This document shows, piece after piece, positions 1 to 5,452 of a DNA stretch of 7,619 nt. This DNA comes from Bryobacteraceae bacterium. Lineage in GTDB: Bacteria; Acidobacteriota; Terriglobia; Bryobacterales; Bryobacteraceae. The stretch spans positions 1 to 7,619 of the forward strand of contig JAICMB010000141.1 in NCBI GenBank assembly GCA_025929455.1, in the 5' to 3' direction. A program made the translations under genes and the position numbers. Below the pieces are notes generated by a model. It had not been told where the DNA came from. It ran no database searches and saw only the letters and a program-made list of their open reading frames with translations. Each line of letters starts with the position of its first letter. Position 1 is the stretch's first letter.

Positions 1-353
1 CCTTCGCGCTCGAGCTGCTGCTTTAAAGCGAGATAATTCTCGACAATTCCGTTGTGAACGACAACAATATCACCGCTGCAGTCGCGGTGCGGATGTGCGT
101 TTTCTTCCGTCGGCCGCCCGTGCGTCGCCCAGCGCGTGTGGCCGATTCCATATGAGCCATCTACCGGATTGGCGCGTACCGTCTCTTCCAAATTGCGCAG
201 TTTTCCGGACGCGCGCCGTATCGACAACTGGCAATTGTCGCCGAGCACCGCGATTCCCGCCGAATCGTAGCCTCGATATTCCAGCCGCTTCAGCCCGTCC
301 AATACAATCGGCACGGCGTTACGCGACCCGATGTAGCCTACAATGCCACACAT
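1..353 (-). CDS. glmS: Glutamine-fructose-6-phosphate aminotransferase (isomerising), N-terminal part, cut by window edge
   Basis: GlmS makes glucosamine-6-phosphate from fructose-6-phosphate and glutamine in the cytoplasm, the first step toward UDP-GlcNAc, peptidoglycan and lipopolysaccharide. The 117 visible residues are the class II glutamine amidotransferase (Ntn) domain. They begin [10 protein letters not shown], with Cys2 as the nucleophile once Met is removed. YRGYDSAG lies near residues 27-33, GHTRWATHG at 71-79 and HNGIVENY at 100-107, where the Asn-Gly pair forms the oxyanion hole. All expected residues are intact. The ATG is fixed by the need for Cys at position 2. A TATTCT box ends 6 nt before the ATG, and an AGG lies between them as a weak ribosome site. 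The gene lies in the same orientation as the hicB-like gene and murJ. The two isomerase domains lie beyond the window. PurF or asparagine synthetase are unlikely because the match to GlmS is residue by residue. Very sure. Confidence 0.97.
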   Translation of the reverse strand, partial: MCGIVGYIGSRNAVPIVLDGLKRLEYRGYDSAGIAVLGDNCQLSIRRASGKLRNLEETVRANPVDGSYGIGHTRWATHGRPTEENAHPHRDCSGDIVVVHNGIVENYLALKQQLERE

Positions 354-359
354 AACCTA

Positions 360-365
360 AGAATA
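360..365 (-). promoter_or_regulatory. Putative -10 box (TATTCT) of glmS
   Basis: On the minus strand TATTCT is followed by six bases (TAGGTT) and then the glmS ATG. If this is a real -10 element, transcription would start at or next to the A of the ATG, giving a leaderless or near-leaderless message. I see no convincing -35 hexamer. The same spacing recurs at three other genes in this window, which is the main support. Confidence 0.35.
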
Positions 366-372
366 CAGACCC

Positions 373-531
373 TCATTTCACTATTCTTTGTGGCGCGGCC
401 AGTCTCTGCTGGCTGCGCTCAACGGCCCGCATGATCGCGCTCAGCTATTCGCGCCATGACGGCTCGGGCGGGCTTTGCGCCTGCTCGATAACGTCATGGG
501 GCATGCCGGCGCAGCCGTCCAGCGCGGTAGC
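373..531 (-). other. Gap between hicB-like gene and glmS: coding-like frame broken by TAG, with a hairpin
   Basis: No certain gene lies in the 178 nt between the hicB-like stop and glmS. In the same frame as the hicB-like gene, the sequence after its TAG stays open for 28 codons, meets a second TAG at 447-445, then runs a further 23 codons to a TGA at 375-373. The frame contains an ATG at 504 (MPHDVIEQAQSPPEPSWRE before the TAG, then LSAIMRAVERSQQRLAAP after it). The composition is protein-like, but I recognise no family. It could be an eroded small gene, a C-terminal extension of the HicB-like protein made by amber readthrough, or chance in GC-rich DNA. There is no Shine-Dalgarno before the ATG. 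Low confidence. Confidence 0.25.
393..418. other. Stem-loop upstream of glmS
   Basis: GCGCGGCCAG (393-402) pairs with CTGGCTGCGC (409-418) around a 6-nt loop, with 9 of 10 positions Watson-Crick and one G-U possible on one strand. It lies 40 nt upstream of the glmS start. Neither side carries a T-tract, so it does not look like an intrinsic terminator. It could act as an RNA hairpin or be a by-product of the GC-rich sequence. Confidence 0.35.
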
Positions 532-753
532 CTAGGCATTCACCTCAACGGCGGTGGTCAGAATTTCCTGGCTCAGGAGCGCCTCGCGCTCACCGGGATC
601 CAACATCTCGATATACAGCTCGATCGCCTCTTTGATGTTCGCGAGCGCCTTTTCGAGCGTGTTCCCCTGCGACTGGCAGCTCTTTAATTCCGGACACCAC
701 GCGTAATATCCGTGTTCGTCTTTTTCTATCACCACACTCGCTTTTCGGCTCAT
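532..753 (-). CDS. Orphan HicB-like antitoxin (UPF0150 family)
   Basis: This 73-residue protein begins MSRKASVVIEKDEHGYYAWC. It carries the UPF0150/HicB pattern: a first strand with charged residues, GYYAWCPELKSCQSQG at 16-30, then a helix with EKALANIKEAIELYIE at 34-49. HicB proteins of this fold neutralise the HicA mRNA interferase, and some also bind DNA. No HicA-like sequence (a small dsRBD-like protein with a catalytic His) lies on either side, so it is an orphan here. It may regulate something else, or the partner may have been lost. It has no ribbon-helix-helix or HTH tail. The ATG at 753 is chosen because GGAG lies 5 nt upstream and the family motif starts right after it. A longer open frame continues upstream, but it is the antisense shadow of the murJ 3' end. 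The gene starts 14 nt after the murJ stop, so it is probably co-transcribed. It ends with TAG. Confidence 0.82.
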   Translation of the reverse strand: MSRKASVVIEKDEHGYYAWCPELKSCQSQGNTLEKALANIKEAIELYIEMLDPGEREALLSQEILTTAVEVNA

Positions 754-767
754 TCCATCTCCGTACC

Positions 768-2390
768 TTACGCCCGTAGCCGCCGCATAATCGGCCGCAT
801 CACCATGCGCGTCGCCATGTCCAGCTCCGGCACGCGTAACAGCCGCGCGCTCATATAGAACACGACCACACCTGCCGGAATTGAAACCGACAGGTCCGCC
901 AAATGCCCGAGCGCCGATATGCCGAACCGCACGCGCATGTAATGGCTCGTCACCAGCACCACCGCGCCCATCGCGATCGATGCCACCAGCACGCGCCACA
1001 CGCTTGCAAACAGCTCGCGGCCTTGAATGCCGCCGATGCGGTTGCGAAGCAGTATAAACAGCACTATCGACCCGAACAGCGCCACCGCCGAGGTGGACAG
1101 CGCTAAACCCGCGTGCCCCAGCCCGATCGCTTCCAGCATGGTCGCCGCGGTCGCGTAATTCACGGCGATCGAAATCAGACTCACGATCATCGGCGTGCGC
1201 GCGTCATGCAGCGCATAAAACGCCGGGTTCAGTACTTTCAGCGCGGCGTAGCCCGCCAGTCCAATCGCGTAACAGGACAGCGCCAAAGCAGTCTGGTTCG
1301 TGTCGTTGGTCGTGAAGCGCCCGCCCTGGTAAATCGCGCCGATAATGGACCGCCCCAGCACCGCCAGTCCCACCGACGAGGGAATCGTCAGCAGAAACAC
1401 CATGCTCAGCGACTTCGATAACGTGCGCCGGAACTCGTCCATGTTGCCGGCGCCTGCGCTCCGCGATATCGACGGCAGCGTCGCCGACGCGATCGATACG
1501 CCGAACAGCCCCAACGGAAGCTGCATGAATCGAAACGCGTAACCCAGCCAGCTCACCGGTCCGTTCTCCGGAATACGCGATGCGAAGTTGGTGTTCACCA
1601 TCACGTTGATCTGCACCGCGGCGTTCCCCAGAATCGCCGGCCCCATCAAGCGAAAAATCTTCTGCAGACCCGGATGATTCCAGTTGATCGTCGGCCGGAA
1701 GCTGAACCCCTCGCGCCGCAGGCTCGGCACTTGCCACAGCAGTTGCAGCATGCCGCCGAACACGACCCCGATCGCCATGCCCGTAATCGGCGCAATCCCC
1801 AGTGCGCGCCCGAACGTGATGCCCAGCAGCACGCCGCAGATCACGGAGCCCAGGTTAAAAAATGACGACGCCAGCGCCGGCACCCCGAAGCGGTGGCATG
1901 CGTTCAACACTCCCATGGCCTGCGCAGCCAGCGCCACCACCAGCAGGAACGGGAACATGATGCGCGTCATATGTACCGCGAGCTCGAACTTCCCGGGCAC
2001 CGCGTGATATCCAGGCGCCAGCAACTCCACTAACAGCGGGCTAAAGATACTTCCGAGAATGCAGAAGACGCCGACGACGATGATCAGCGCCGTGCCGACC
2101 AGGTTGGACAGCACCGCCGCTTCCTTGAGCCCCTTGGCCGCCAGCGGATGCGTGAAGATTGGAACGAACGCCTATGACAACGCGCCCTCGGCAAACAGAT
2201 CGCGCGTCAGGTTCGGGATGCGGAAGCCCAGCAGGAACGCGTCATAGATCATGCCCGCGCCGAAGTAGTGCGCCATCACCTTCTCGCGAACGAGGCCGGT
2301 GATGCGCGACATGAAAACCGCGATGGAAACGATTCCGGCGGATCGGGCTACGTTCTCCGCGGCGGGCGGATTTTGCACTTGCGATGCCAA
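768..2390 (-). CDS. murJ: Lipid II flippase MurJ (MviN), interrupted by an in-frame TAG at codon 73
   Basis: MurJ flips lipid II across the inner membrane for peptidoglycan synthesis (MOP exporter superfamily, normally 14 membrane helices, roughly 500-540 residues). Read through, this frame gives 540 positions and matches the family throughout. MSRITGLVREKVMAHYFG with the essential arginines lies in the first helix (near 28-45). DAFLLGFRIPNLTRDLFAEG follows, then AFVPIF, and later GYAFRFMQLPLGLFGVSIA and NPAFYALHDARTP. The start is a TTG at 2388-2390, 2 nt after the M20 gene's stop and with no clear Shine-Dalgarno; a GTG four codons later is possible. The oddity is a TAG at 2174-2172, exactly where relatives read S-Q/A/S-A-F-V-P. 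It splits the gene into a 72-residue N-terminal piece and a 448-codon piece that could start at GTG 2114. That larger piece would lack the first helix and its required arginines. Options are amber readthrough or suppression, a CAG or TCG to TAG mutation, or a base error. The gene ends with TAA. Family assignment is certain; functional state is not. Confidence 0.93.
2172..2174 (-). other. In-frame amber codon inside murJ
   Basis: On the minus strand the codons read GCC GAG GGC GCG TTG TCA TAG GCG TTC GTT CC, that is AEGALS-stop-AFVP. No frame change is needed on either side. The family consensus here is EGA(L/F)S-x-AFVP with Q, A or S at x, so a single C-to-T change (CAG) or C-to-A change (TCG) explains it. 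Confidence 0.95.
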
Positions 2391-2392
2391 GA

Positions 2393-3796
2393 CTACGTGC
2401 TGGACGCGGAGGCGGTTTCCCCCGCGTTTGCGTACTCCTCCAGGAACTGCGCGACCGCGCGGATACCTGTGTAGTAGTTGCTCACGCGGAATTTCTCATT
2501 CGGCGAGTGCAGGCCGTCGTCGGGCAATCCGAATCCCATCAGGACCGTGGGAATACGCAGGTGCGTCGCGAAATCGCCGACTACAGGGATGGAGCCCCCG
2601 TTGCGCGTGAACACCGTTTCACTGCCGAGCACCTCGCCGAATGCGTGCGCCGCGGTGCTAATGGCAGGATGATCGGGATTCACCATTACGGCCGGGCTCG
2701 CGCCGAGCACGCGCAATTCGATGCGGACGCCTTCGGGAGCGTTCTTCTGTAGGAATGTGCGAAACGAAGCCAACAGCTTATCCGGATCCTGCTTCGGCAC
2801 CAGCCGGAAACTCACCTTCGCCACCGCCTTCGCGGGGATCACGGTTTTCGAACCCGCACCCGTAAAGCCGCCCGCGATGCCGTGCACCTCGAACGTCGGC
2901 CGCGCCCACAAGCGCTCCAGAACCCCGTACTCCGGTTCGCCGGTCAGTCCCGCCGCGCCCACATCCGAATTTTGAAATTGGCGCTCGTCGAACGGCAGCC
3001 GCGCCCAGCTCTCCTTCTCCTGCGACGCGGGCGGCTCGACATCGTCGTACATGCCCGGAATCTGAATGCGGCCATGCTCGTCCTTGCATTTCGCCAGCAG
3101 TTCGATCAAGCCCCACACTGCGTTCGGAGCCGCGCCGCCGAACAGCCCGGAATGCAGGTCGCGCGCCGCGCCGTTCGCTTCCACTTCCATGTACACGAGC
3201 CCGCGCAGACCCACGCACAGCGTCGGCAGCCCGTCCGCATACATCGCAGTATCGGAAACCAGCGCTACATCGGCCTGAAGTTTCTGCGCATGCTCCGCGA
3301 CGTACTTGGCGATGCTGGCGCCGCCGATCTCCTCCTCGCCTTCGATCAGGAATTTCACGTTCAGCGGAAGCTTGCCGCCGTGCATCTGGCGCAGCGCTTC
3401 GACCGCCTTGATGTGCGTGTACATTTGCCCTTTGTCATCGGCTGAGCCGCGCGCGTACAAATTGCCGTCGCGAATCGACGGCTCAAACGGGGGCGTTTGC
3501 CACAGCTCCAGCGGATCGGGCGGCTGCACATCGTAGTGCCCGTAGCACAACACCGTGGGTTTCCCGGGCGCGTGCAGCCAGTCGGCGTACACCAGCGGAT
3601 GCCCCGCGGTCTCTATAATCTCGATGTGCTCGAGACCCGCGCGCCGCAGCGCTTCGGCGATAAATTCCGCCGCGCGCTGTATGTCTTTTTTGTGTTCCGG
3701 AAGTGTGCTGACGCTCGGAATACGAAGAAAATCCTTCAGCTCACTGAGCAGACGCTCTTCGTTCGCATCAACGTACGCGTCGATCGGGCGGGGCAT
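2393..3796 (-). CDS. M20 family metallopeptidase (CNDP-like dipeptidase)
   Basis: This cytoplasmic di-zinc peptidase of 467 residues would hydrolyse dipeptides or related amides; the exact substrate cannot be told. The order and spacing of motifs follow carnosine dipeptidase-type M20 enzymes. GHYDVQP holds His87 and Asp89. ARGSADDKG holds bridging Asp120. IEGEEEIGG carries the general base and zinc-binding Glu at 155-156. VSDT holds Asp182. The lid/dimerisation domain (about 200-370) contains ARDLHSGLFGG with His215. GLHSPNEKF holds His430. All expected ligands are present and the length is normal for the family. The ATG at 3796 begins MPRPIDAYVDANEE, a typical family start. A GAAAG sits 17-21 nt upstream, too far for an ideal ribosome site. 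The gene ends with TAG two bases before the murJ start codon, so the two are tightly coupled. ArgE or DapE proper are less likely because of the DDKGQ and long lid features. Confidence 0.95.
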   Translation of the reverse strand: MPRPIDAYVDANEERLLSELKDFLRIPSVSTLPEHKKDIQRAAEFIAEALRRAGLEHIEIIETAGHPLVYADWLHAPGKPTVLCYGHYDVQPPDPLELWQTPPFEPSIRDGNLYARGSADDKGQMYTHIKAVEALRQMHGGKLPLNVKFLIEGEEEIGGASIAKYVAEHAQKLQADVALVSDTAMYADGLPTLCVGLRGLVYMEVEANGAARDLHSGLFGGAAPNAVWGLIELLAKCKDEHGRIQIPGMYDDVEPPASQEKESWARLPFDERQFQNSDVGAAGLTGEPEYGVLERLWARPTFEVHGIAGGFTGAGSKTVIPAKAVAKVSFRLVPKQDPDKLLASFRTFLQKNAPEGVRIELRVLGASPAVMVNPDHPAISTAAHAFGEVLGSETVFTRNGGSIPVVGDFATHLRIPTVLMGFGLPDDGLHSPNEKFRVSNYYTGIRAVAQFLEEYANAGETASASST

Positions 3797-3802
3797 GGCG
3801 CG

Positions 3803-3818
3803 GGGACTGCTTTCATTT
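3803..3818. repeat. 16-bp direct repeat, left copy
   Basis: GGGACTGCTTTCATTT occurs here and again, same orientation, at 5060-5075. It lies just upstream of the M20 start codon. By chance a 16-bp perfect pair is not expected in 7.6 kb. The two copies bracket the plus-strand toxin-antitoxin cassette. After the match, the left copy continues TGG and the right copy CGG. Confidence 0.85.
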
Positions 3819-3887
3819 TGGCAGATGTGCCGGACCGGTGCAGTTTAAGCAAGCTGTCGCGGGTTCGATACGGGCCGCCGCCGGGTC

Positions 3888-3909
3888 AGTATATCCAATT
3901 GGATATACT
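3888..3909. promoter_or_regulatory. Perfect 22-bp palindrome: probable operator/promoter of the toxin-antitoxin pair
   Basis: The half-site AGTATATCCAA is followed directly by its exact reverse complement TTGGATATACT. It ends 6 nt before the ATG of the toxin frame. TATACT, a good -10 box, forms the right end (3904-3909) and therefore also the left end on the other strand. Toxin-antitoxin operons are usually repressed by their antitoxin binding such palindromes over the promoter; that the XRE antitoxin binds here is inference. The minus-strand box (3893-3888) points at the M20 gene, whose start lies about 92 nt away. Confidence 0.75.
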
Positions 3910-3924
3910 CACAGCATGTAGCCG

Positions 3925-4242
3925 GTGCGTTTTCTCGGGGACTCGCTCGAGTGCCTGCGAAACTTCCCAGAGGATGCACGGCGCGATGCAGGCTATCAAC
4001 TGGACAAGGTGCAACGTGGGGAGCCACCGGACAACTTCAAGCCCATGCCGGCGGCCGGCAAGGGCGTCGAGGAGATTCGGCTGACGGATGAGAGCGGCGC
4101 CTACCGCTTGATCTACCTGGCCCGCCGCGCCGAGGCGGTGTACGTGCTGCACGCTTTTCAAAAAAAGACGCAAGCGACTTCGCGGCGCGATATCGAGATC
4201 GCCAGGAAACGATTCGCGCAAATATCGAGAGGTGGAAAATGA
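3925..4242 (+). CDS. HigB/Gp49-like (RelE superfamily) toxin, with its usual ATG followed by TAG
   Basis: Toxins of this family are mRNA interferases acting at the ribosome. From the GTG at 3925 the protein has 105 residues. Typical features are RFLGDSLECLRNFP at the N-terminus, ARRDAGYQLDKVQRG at 18-32, VEEIRL near 48-53, SGAYRLIYL at 57-65, YVLHAFQKKTQ at 73-83 and DIEIARKRF at 89-97. These match the phage Gp49-like HigB group. The expected start of that group is M-K/Q-P-V-R-F-L-G. Here an ATG exists at 3916 in the right frame but the next codon is TAG, then CCG GTG CGT. So either translation begins at GTG 3925, with no Shine-Dalgarno, or a nonsense mutation has inactivated the toxin, or TAG is read through. 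The last bases overlap the antitoxin start (ATGA). Toxin-first order is normal for HigBA-type pairs. Confidence 0.85.
   Translation: MRFLGDSLECLRNFPEDARRDAGYQLDKVQRGEPPDNFKPMPAAGKGVEEIRLTDESGAYRLIYLARRAEAVYVLHAFQKKTQATSRRDIEIARKRFAQISRGGK
4226..4234 (+). promoter_or_regulatory. Ribosome binding site of the antitoxin
   Basis: GAGAGGTGG lies within the toxin's last codons, 4 nt before the antitoxin ATG at 4239. It is the clearest Shine-Dalgarno in the cassette, while the toxin has none. This would favour antitoxin synthesis over toxin. Confidence 0.6.
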
Positions 4243-4520
4243 CGAAACCGGAGAGCTATGCCAGTGTCTGGGACGCGATTGCGGACACGCCCGGGCAGGC
4301 GGCCAACCTGCGGGCGCGGGCTGAGTTGATGCGGCAGATTGCGGCCTTCGTCAAGAAGCATAAGTGGACACAGGTCGAGGCCGCGCAACACTGTGGGGTG
4401 ACCCAGCCGCGGATTAACGATCTGCTCCGCGGACGGGTCTCGCGCTTCTCACTAGATGCACTGGTGAACATCTCGACGGCGTTGGGCTGCCGCGTGCGGC
4501 TTGATCTCGAAGCCGCGTAA
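4239..4520 (+). CDS. XRE-family helix-turn-helix antitoxin (HigA-like)
   Basis: This protein of 93 residues overlaps the toxin stop by 4 nt (ATGA). The C-terminal half holds a lambda-repressor-like HTH: WTQVEAAQHCGVTQPRINDL at 43-62, then the recognition-helix end LLRGRVSRFSLDALVNISTA and LGCRVRLDL. This is the usual pattern of the XRE partner of Gp49-like toxins (LRARAELMRQIAAFVKKHKW is the typical lead-in). It should bind and neutralise the toxin in the cytoplasm and repress the operon, most likely through the 22-bp palindrome upstream (inference). The reading frame is intact and ends with TAA. The antitoxin being intact next to a toxin with a damaged start is consistent with loss of the toxin first. 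Confidence 0.9.
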   Translation: MTKPESYASVWDAIADTPGQAANLRARAELMRQIAAFVKKHKWTQVEAAQHCGVTQPRINDLLRGRVSRFSLDALVNISTALGCRVRLDLEAA

Positions 4521-4542
4521 GACACAACCGCGCCGGAAAAAC

Positions 4543-4908
4543 ATGAAAGCCGAGAAGGGTAAGACTCCTCGCAGCGGATCAGTTGCAGGTTCAGCACGAT
4601 CCCGATCAGTGAACCACCAAGAACGCGAAAAGTGGCATGGTGTGCCCGAGGTTTACGTCAAGCTTATGAAGGACACGCTCGGCTATCCACCGAAACAGTG
4701 GGAGCAGCTAAAAGCCGAGCCGACGGACAGCGCGGGGGTTTATCGACCAAAGAGCATTGCGTTCTATGCACGGGGACCGGCAAAGAAGATGAGGTGCGCG
4801 TGGGGACCGTCGCTAGAGGGTTATTACCCCGCTGTTGAAAACGTCACACGCCGAAGCGGCTACAGCACGATGCGATTGTGGGTTAGCCGCCGTCGCGATT
4901 CCACGTGA
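4543..4908 (+). CDS. Unrecognised small protein, probably frameshifted
   Basis: The ATG at 4543, 22 nt after the antitoxin, opens a 121-residue frame that I do not recognise. A basic, low-complexity lead (KAEKGKTPRSGSVAGSARSR) is followed by a well-formed globular stretch from about residue 31 to 79 (VPEVYVKLMKDTLGYPPKQW, then QLKAEPTDSAGVYRPKSIAF). The last 30 residues are Arg/Ser-rich and look like an out-of-frame tail (RLWVSRRRDST). From about 4817 the +1-shifted frame becomes protein-like instead and continues to 5026. A frame change somewhere between about 4780 and 4870 is therefore likely. The gene might be the last member of the toxin-antitoxin operon, but nothing ties its function to the pair. 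A weak GGAAA precedes the ATG. Confidence 0.4.
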   Translation: MKAEKGKTPRSGSVAGSARSRSVNHQEREKWHGVPEVYVKLMKDTLGYPPKQWEQLKAEPTDSAGVYRPKSIAFYARGPAKKMRCAWGPSLEGYYPAVENVTRRSGYSTMRLWVSRRRDST

Positions 4909-5026
4909 GGCATTGGATGCGGTCTCGAAGTTTATATGCGACGAAAAGGACGTCGGTCGCTGGGATGCTGAAGATGGATATTTGGCCATTGATGAAGAGA
5001 GCCCCGGCACGCGCAGAGATCAGTGA
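4817..5026 (+). pseudogene. Likely displaced C-terminal part of the preceding frameshifted gene
   Basis: This frame is open from 4817 to the TGA at 5024-5026 and has no ATG start; only a TTG at 4835 is available. From about 4883 it reads like a real protein (LAAVAIPREALDAVSKFICD followed by VGRWDAEDGYLAIDEES), with helix-then-acidic-loop character. It is most simply the continuation of the frame beginning at 4543 after a one-base slip. I do not recognise the family. A separate TTG-started gene is the alternative. Confidence 0.35.
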
Positions 5027-5059
5027 CAAGGTAGATCGGCGGGTTTGCTACGCAGAGGT

Positions 5060-5075
5060 GGGACTGCTTTCATTT
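5060..5075. repeat. 16-bp direct repeat, right copy
   Basis: GGGACTGCTTTCATTT, identical and in the same orientation to 3803-3818, 1257 bp apart. It lies in the short non-coding gap between the broken small gene (ends 5026) and the lipoprotein gene's 3' end (5111). Confidence 0.85.
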
Positions 5076-5110
5076 CGGTATGCGCGCTCGAAACCGGGGC
5101 GCGCAATAAC

Positions 5111-5452
5111 TCATCCCCCGCTCTGCTGCCACGCTCCGTTTTTCATTACGCGCACCTCCGTCCCGTCGATCAGGGTCAGATTCGCGGGCGCTCCGGGGAC
5201 GATTTCTTCTCCCGCGAACGGCCGCACTACGCCCCCGTACGCCCGGATAATCCGCGCGTTCTTCGGCATCGGAGTGGTCGCTTGCGGGCCCGCCGCCTCG
5301 ATGCGCTGACCGTTCACGATCACGATGGAGTCGGGCACGGCTGCCTTTCCCGGCCCCGGATTTAAGTTCGCGCCCACAATCGCGACGCGGCTCATCTCCG
5401 GCGCCGAACAGCCCGCCAGCAATAAACCCAACAACAACGCCCAGCGCTTCAC
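5111..5452 (-). CDS. Small lipoprotein resembling an amidohydrolase composite domain without the catalytic barrel
   Basis: The 113-residue product starts at a GTG (5452) that overlaps the HAD gene's TGA by 4 nt (GTGA). Residues 1-15 are a lipoprotein signal (KRWALLLGLLLAGC, lipobox LAGC, Cys15), so it should be membrane-anchored outside the cytoplasm. Residues 23-79 read like the N-terminal beta-strands of metal-dependent amidohydrolases: VAIVGANL, then PDSIVIVNGQRIEAAGP, then ARIIRAYGGVVRP. Normally the GLIDxHxH metal site and a barrel of some 300 residues follow. Here the sequence goes straight to FAGEEIVPGAPANLTLIDG and VRVMKNGAW, which resemble the C-terminal strands that complete the same beta-sandwich. 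No metal ligands are present, so no hydrolase activity is expected. It may be a binding or structural module, or the stable remnant of an internal deletion. Ending with TGA, it is translationally coupled to the HAD gene. Confidence 0.78.
   Translation of the reverse strand: MKRWALLLGLLLAGCSAPEMSRVAIVGANLNPGPGKAAVPDSIVIVNGQRIEAAGPQATTPMPKNARIIRAYGGVVRPFAGEEIVPGAPANLTLIDGTEVRVMKNGAWQQSGG

Larger units (their letters stand above)
3803..5075. mobile_element. Possible inserted cassette bounded by 16-bp direct repeats
   Basis: The three plus-strand genes between the repeats (toxin, antitoxin, broken small gene) sit in a run of minus-strand genes: HAD and lipoprotein on the right, M20 to glmS on the left. 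A 16-bp repeat bounds them on both sides. That is what site-specific or homology-mediated insertion would leave. No transposase, integrase, terminal inverted repeat or tRNA gene is visible, so the mechanism is unknown and the assignment is inference. Confidence 0.35.

Noticed and set aside
393..418. Rho-independent terminator between the hicB-like gene and glmS
   Set aside because: The stem is good but no T-run follows on either strand.
354..531. Possible glmS ribozyme or riboswitch in the 178-nt region before glmS
   Set aside because: The position is right, but I find none of the conserved core blocks of the glmS ribozyme and no pairing plan beyond one hairpin.
532..999. Longer, 155-residue version of the HicB-like protein
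   Set aside because: The extra N-terminal part lies over the murJ 3' end, is Gly/Arg/Ala-rich as expected of an out-of-frame shadow, and a good ribosome site marks the internal ATG at 753.
2393..2395. Complete reassignment of TAG to an amino acid in this genome
   Set aside because: The M20 gene ends with TAG beyond its natural family end. Reading on would give a tail that is merely a shifted reading of murJ. Only partial or context-dependent decoding remains arguable.
2882..3445. Long open frames on the plus strand opposite the M20 gene
   Set aside because: They are antisense to a gene with every catalytic motif intact and show the His/Arg/Pro-rich composition of GC-rich shadow frames.
3856..3876. 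tRNA T-arm-like string GGTTCGATAC as an attachment site remnant
   Set aside because: The flanking bases do not form the 5-bp T stem and no acceptor or CCA end follows.
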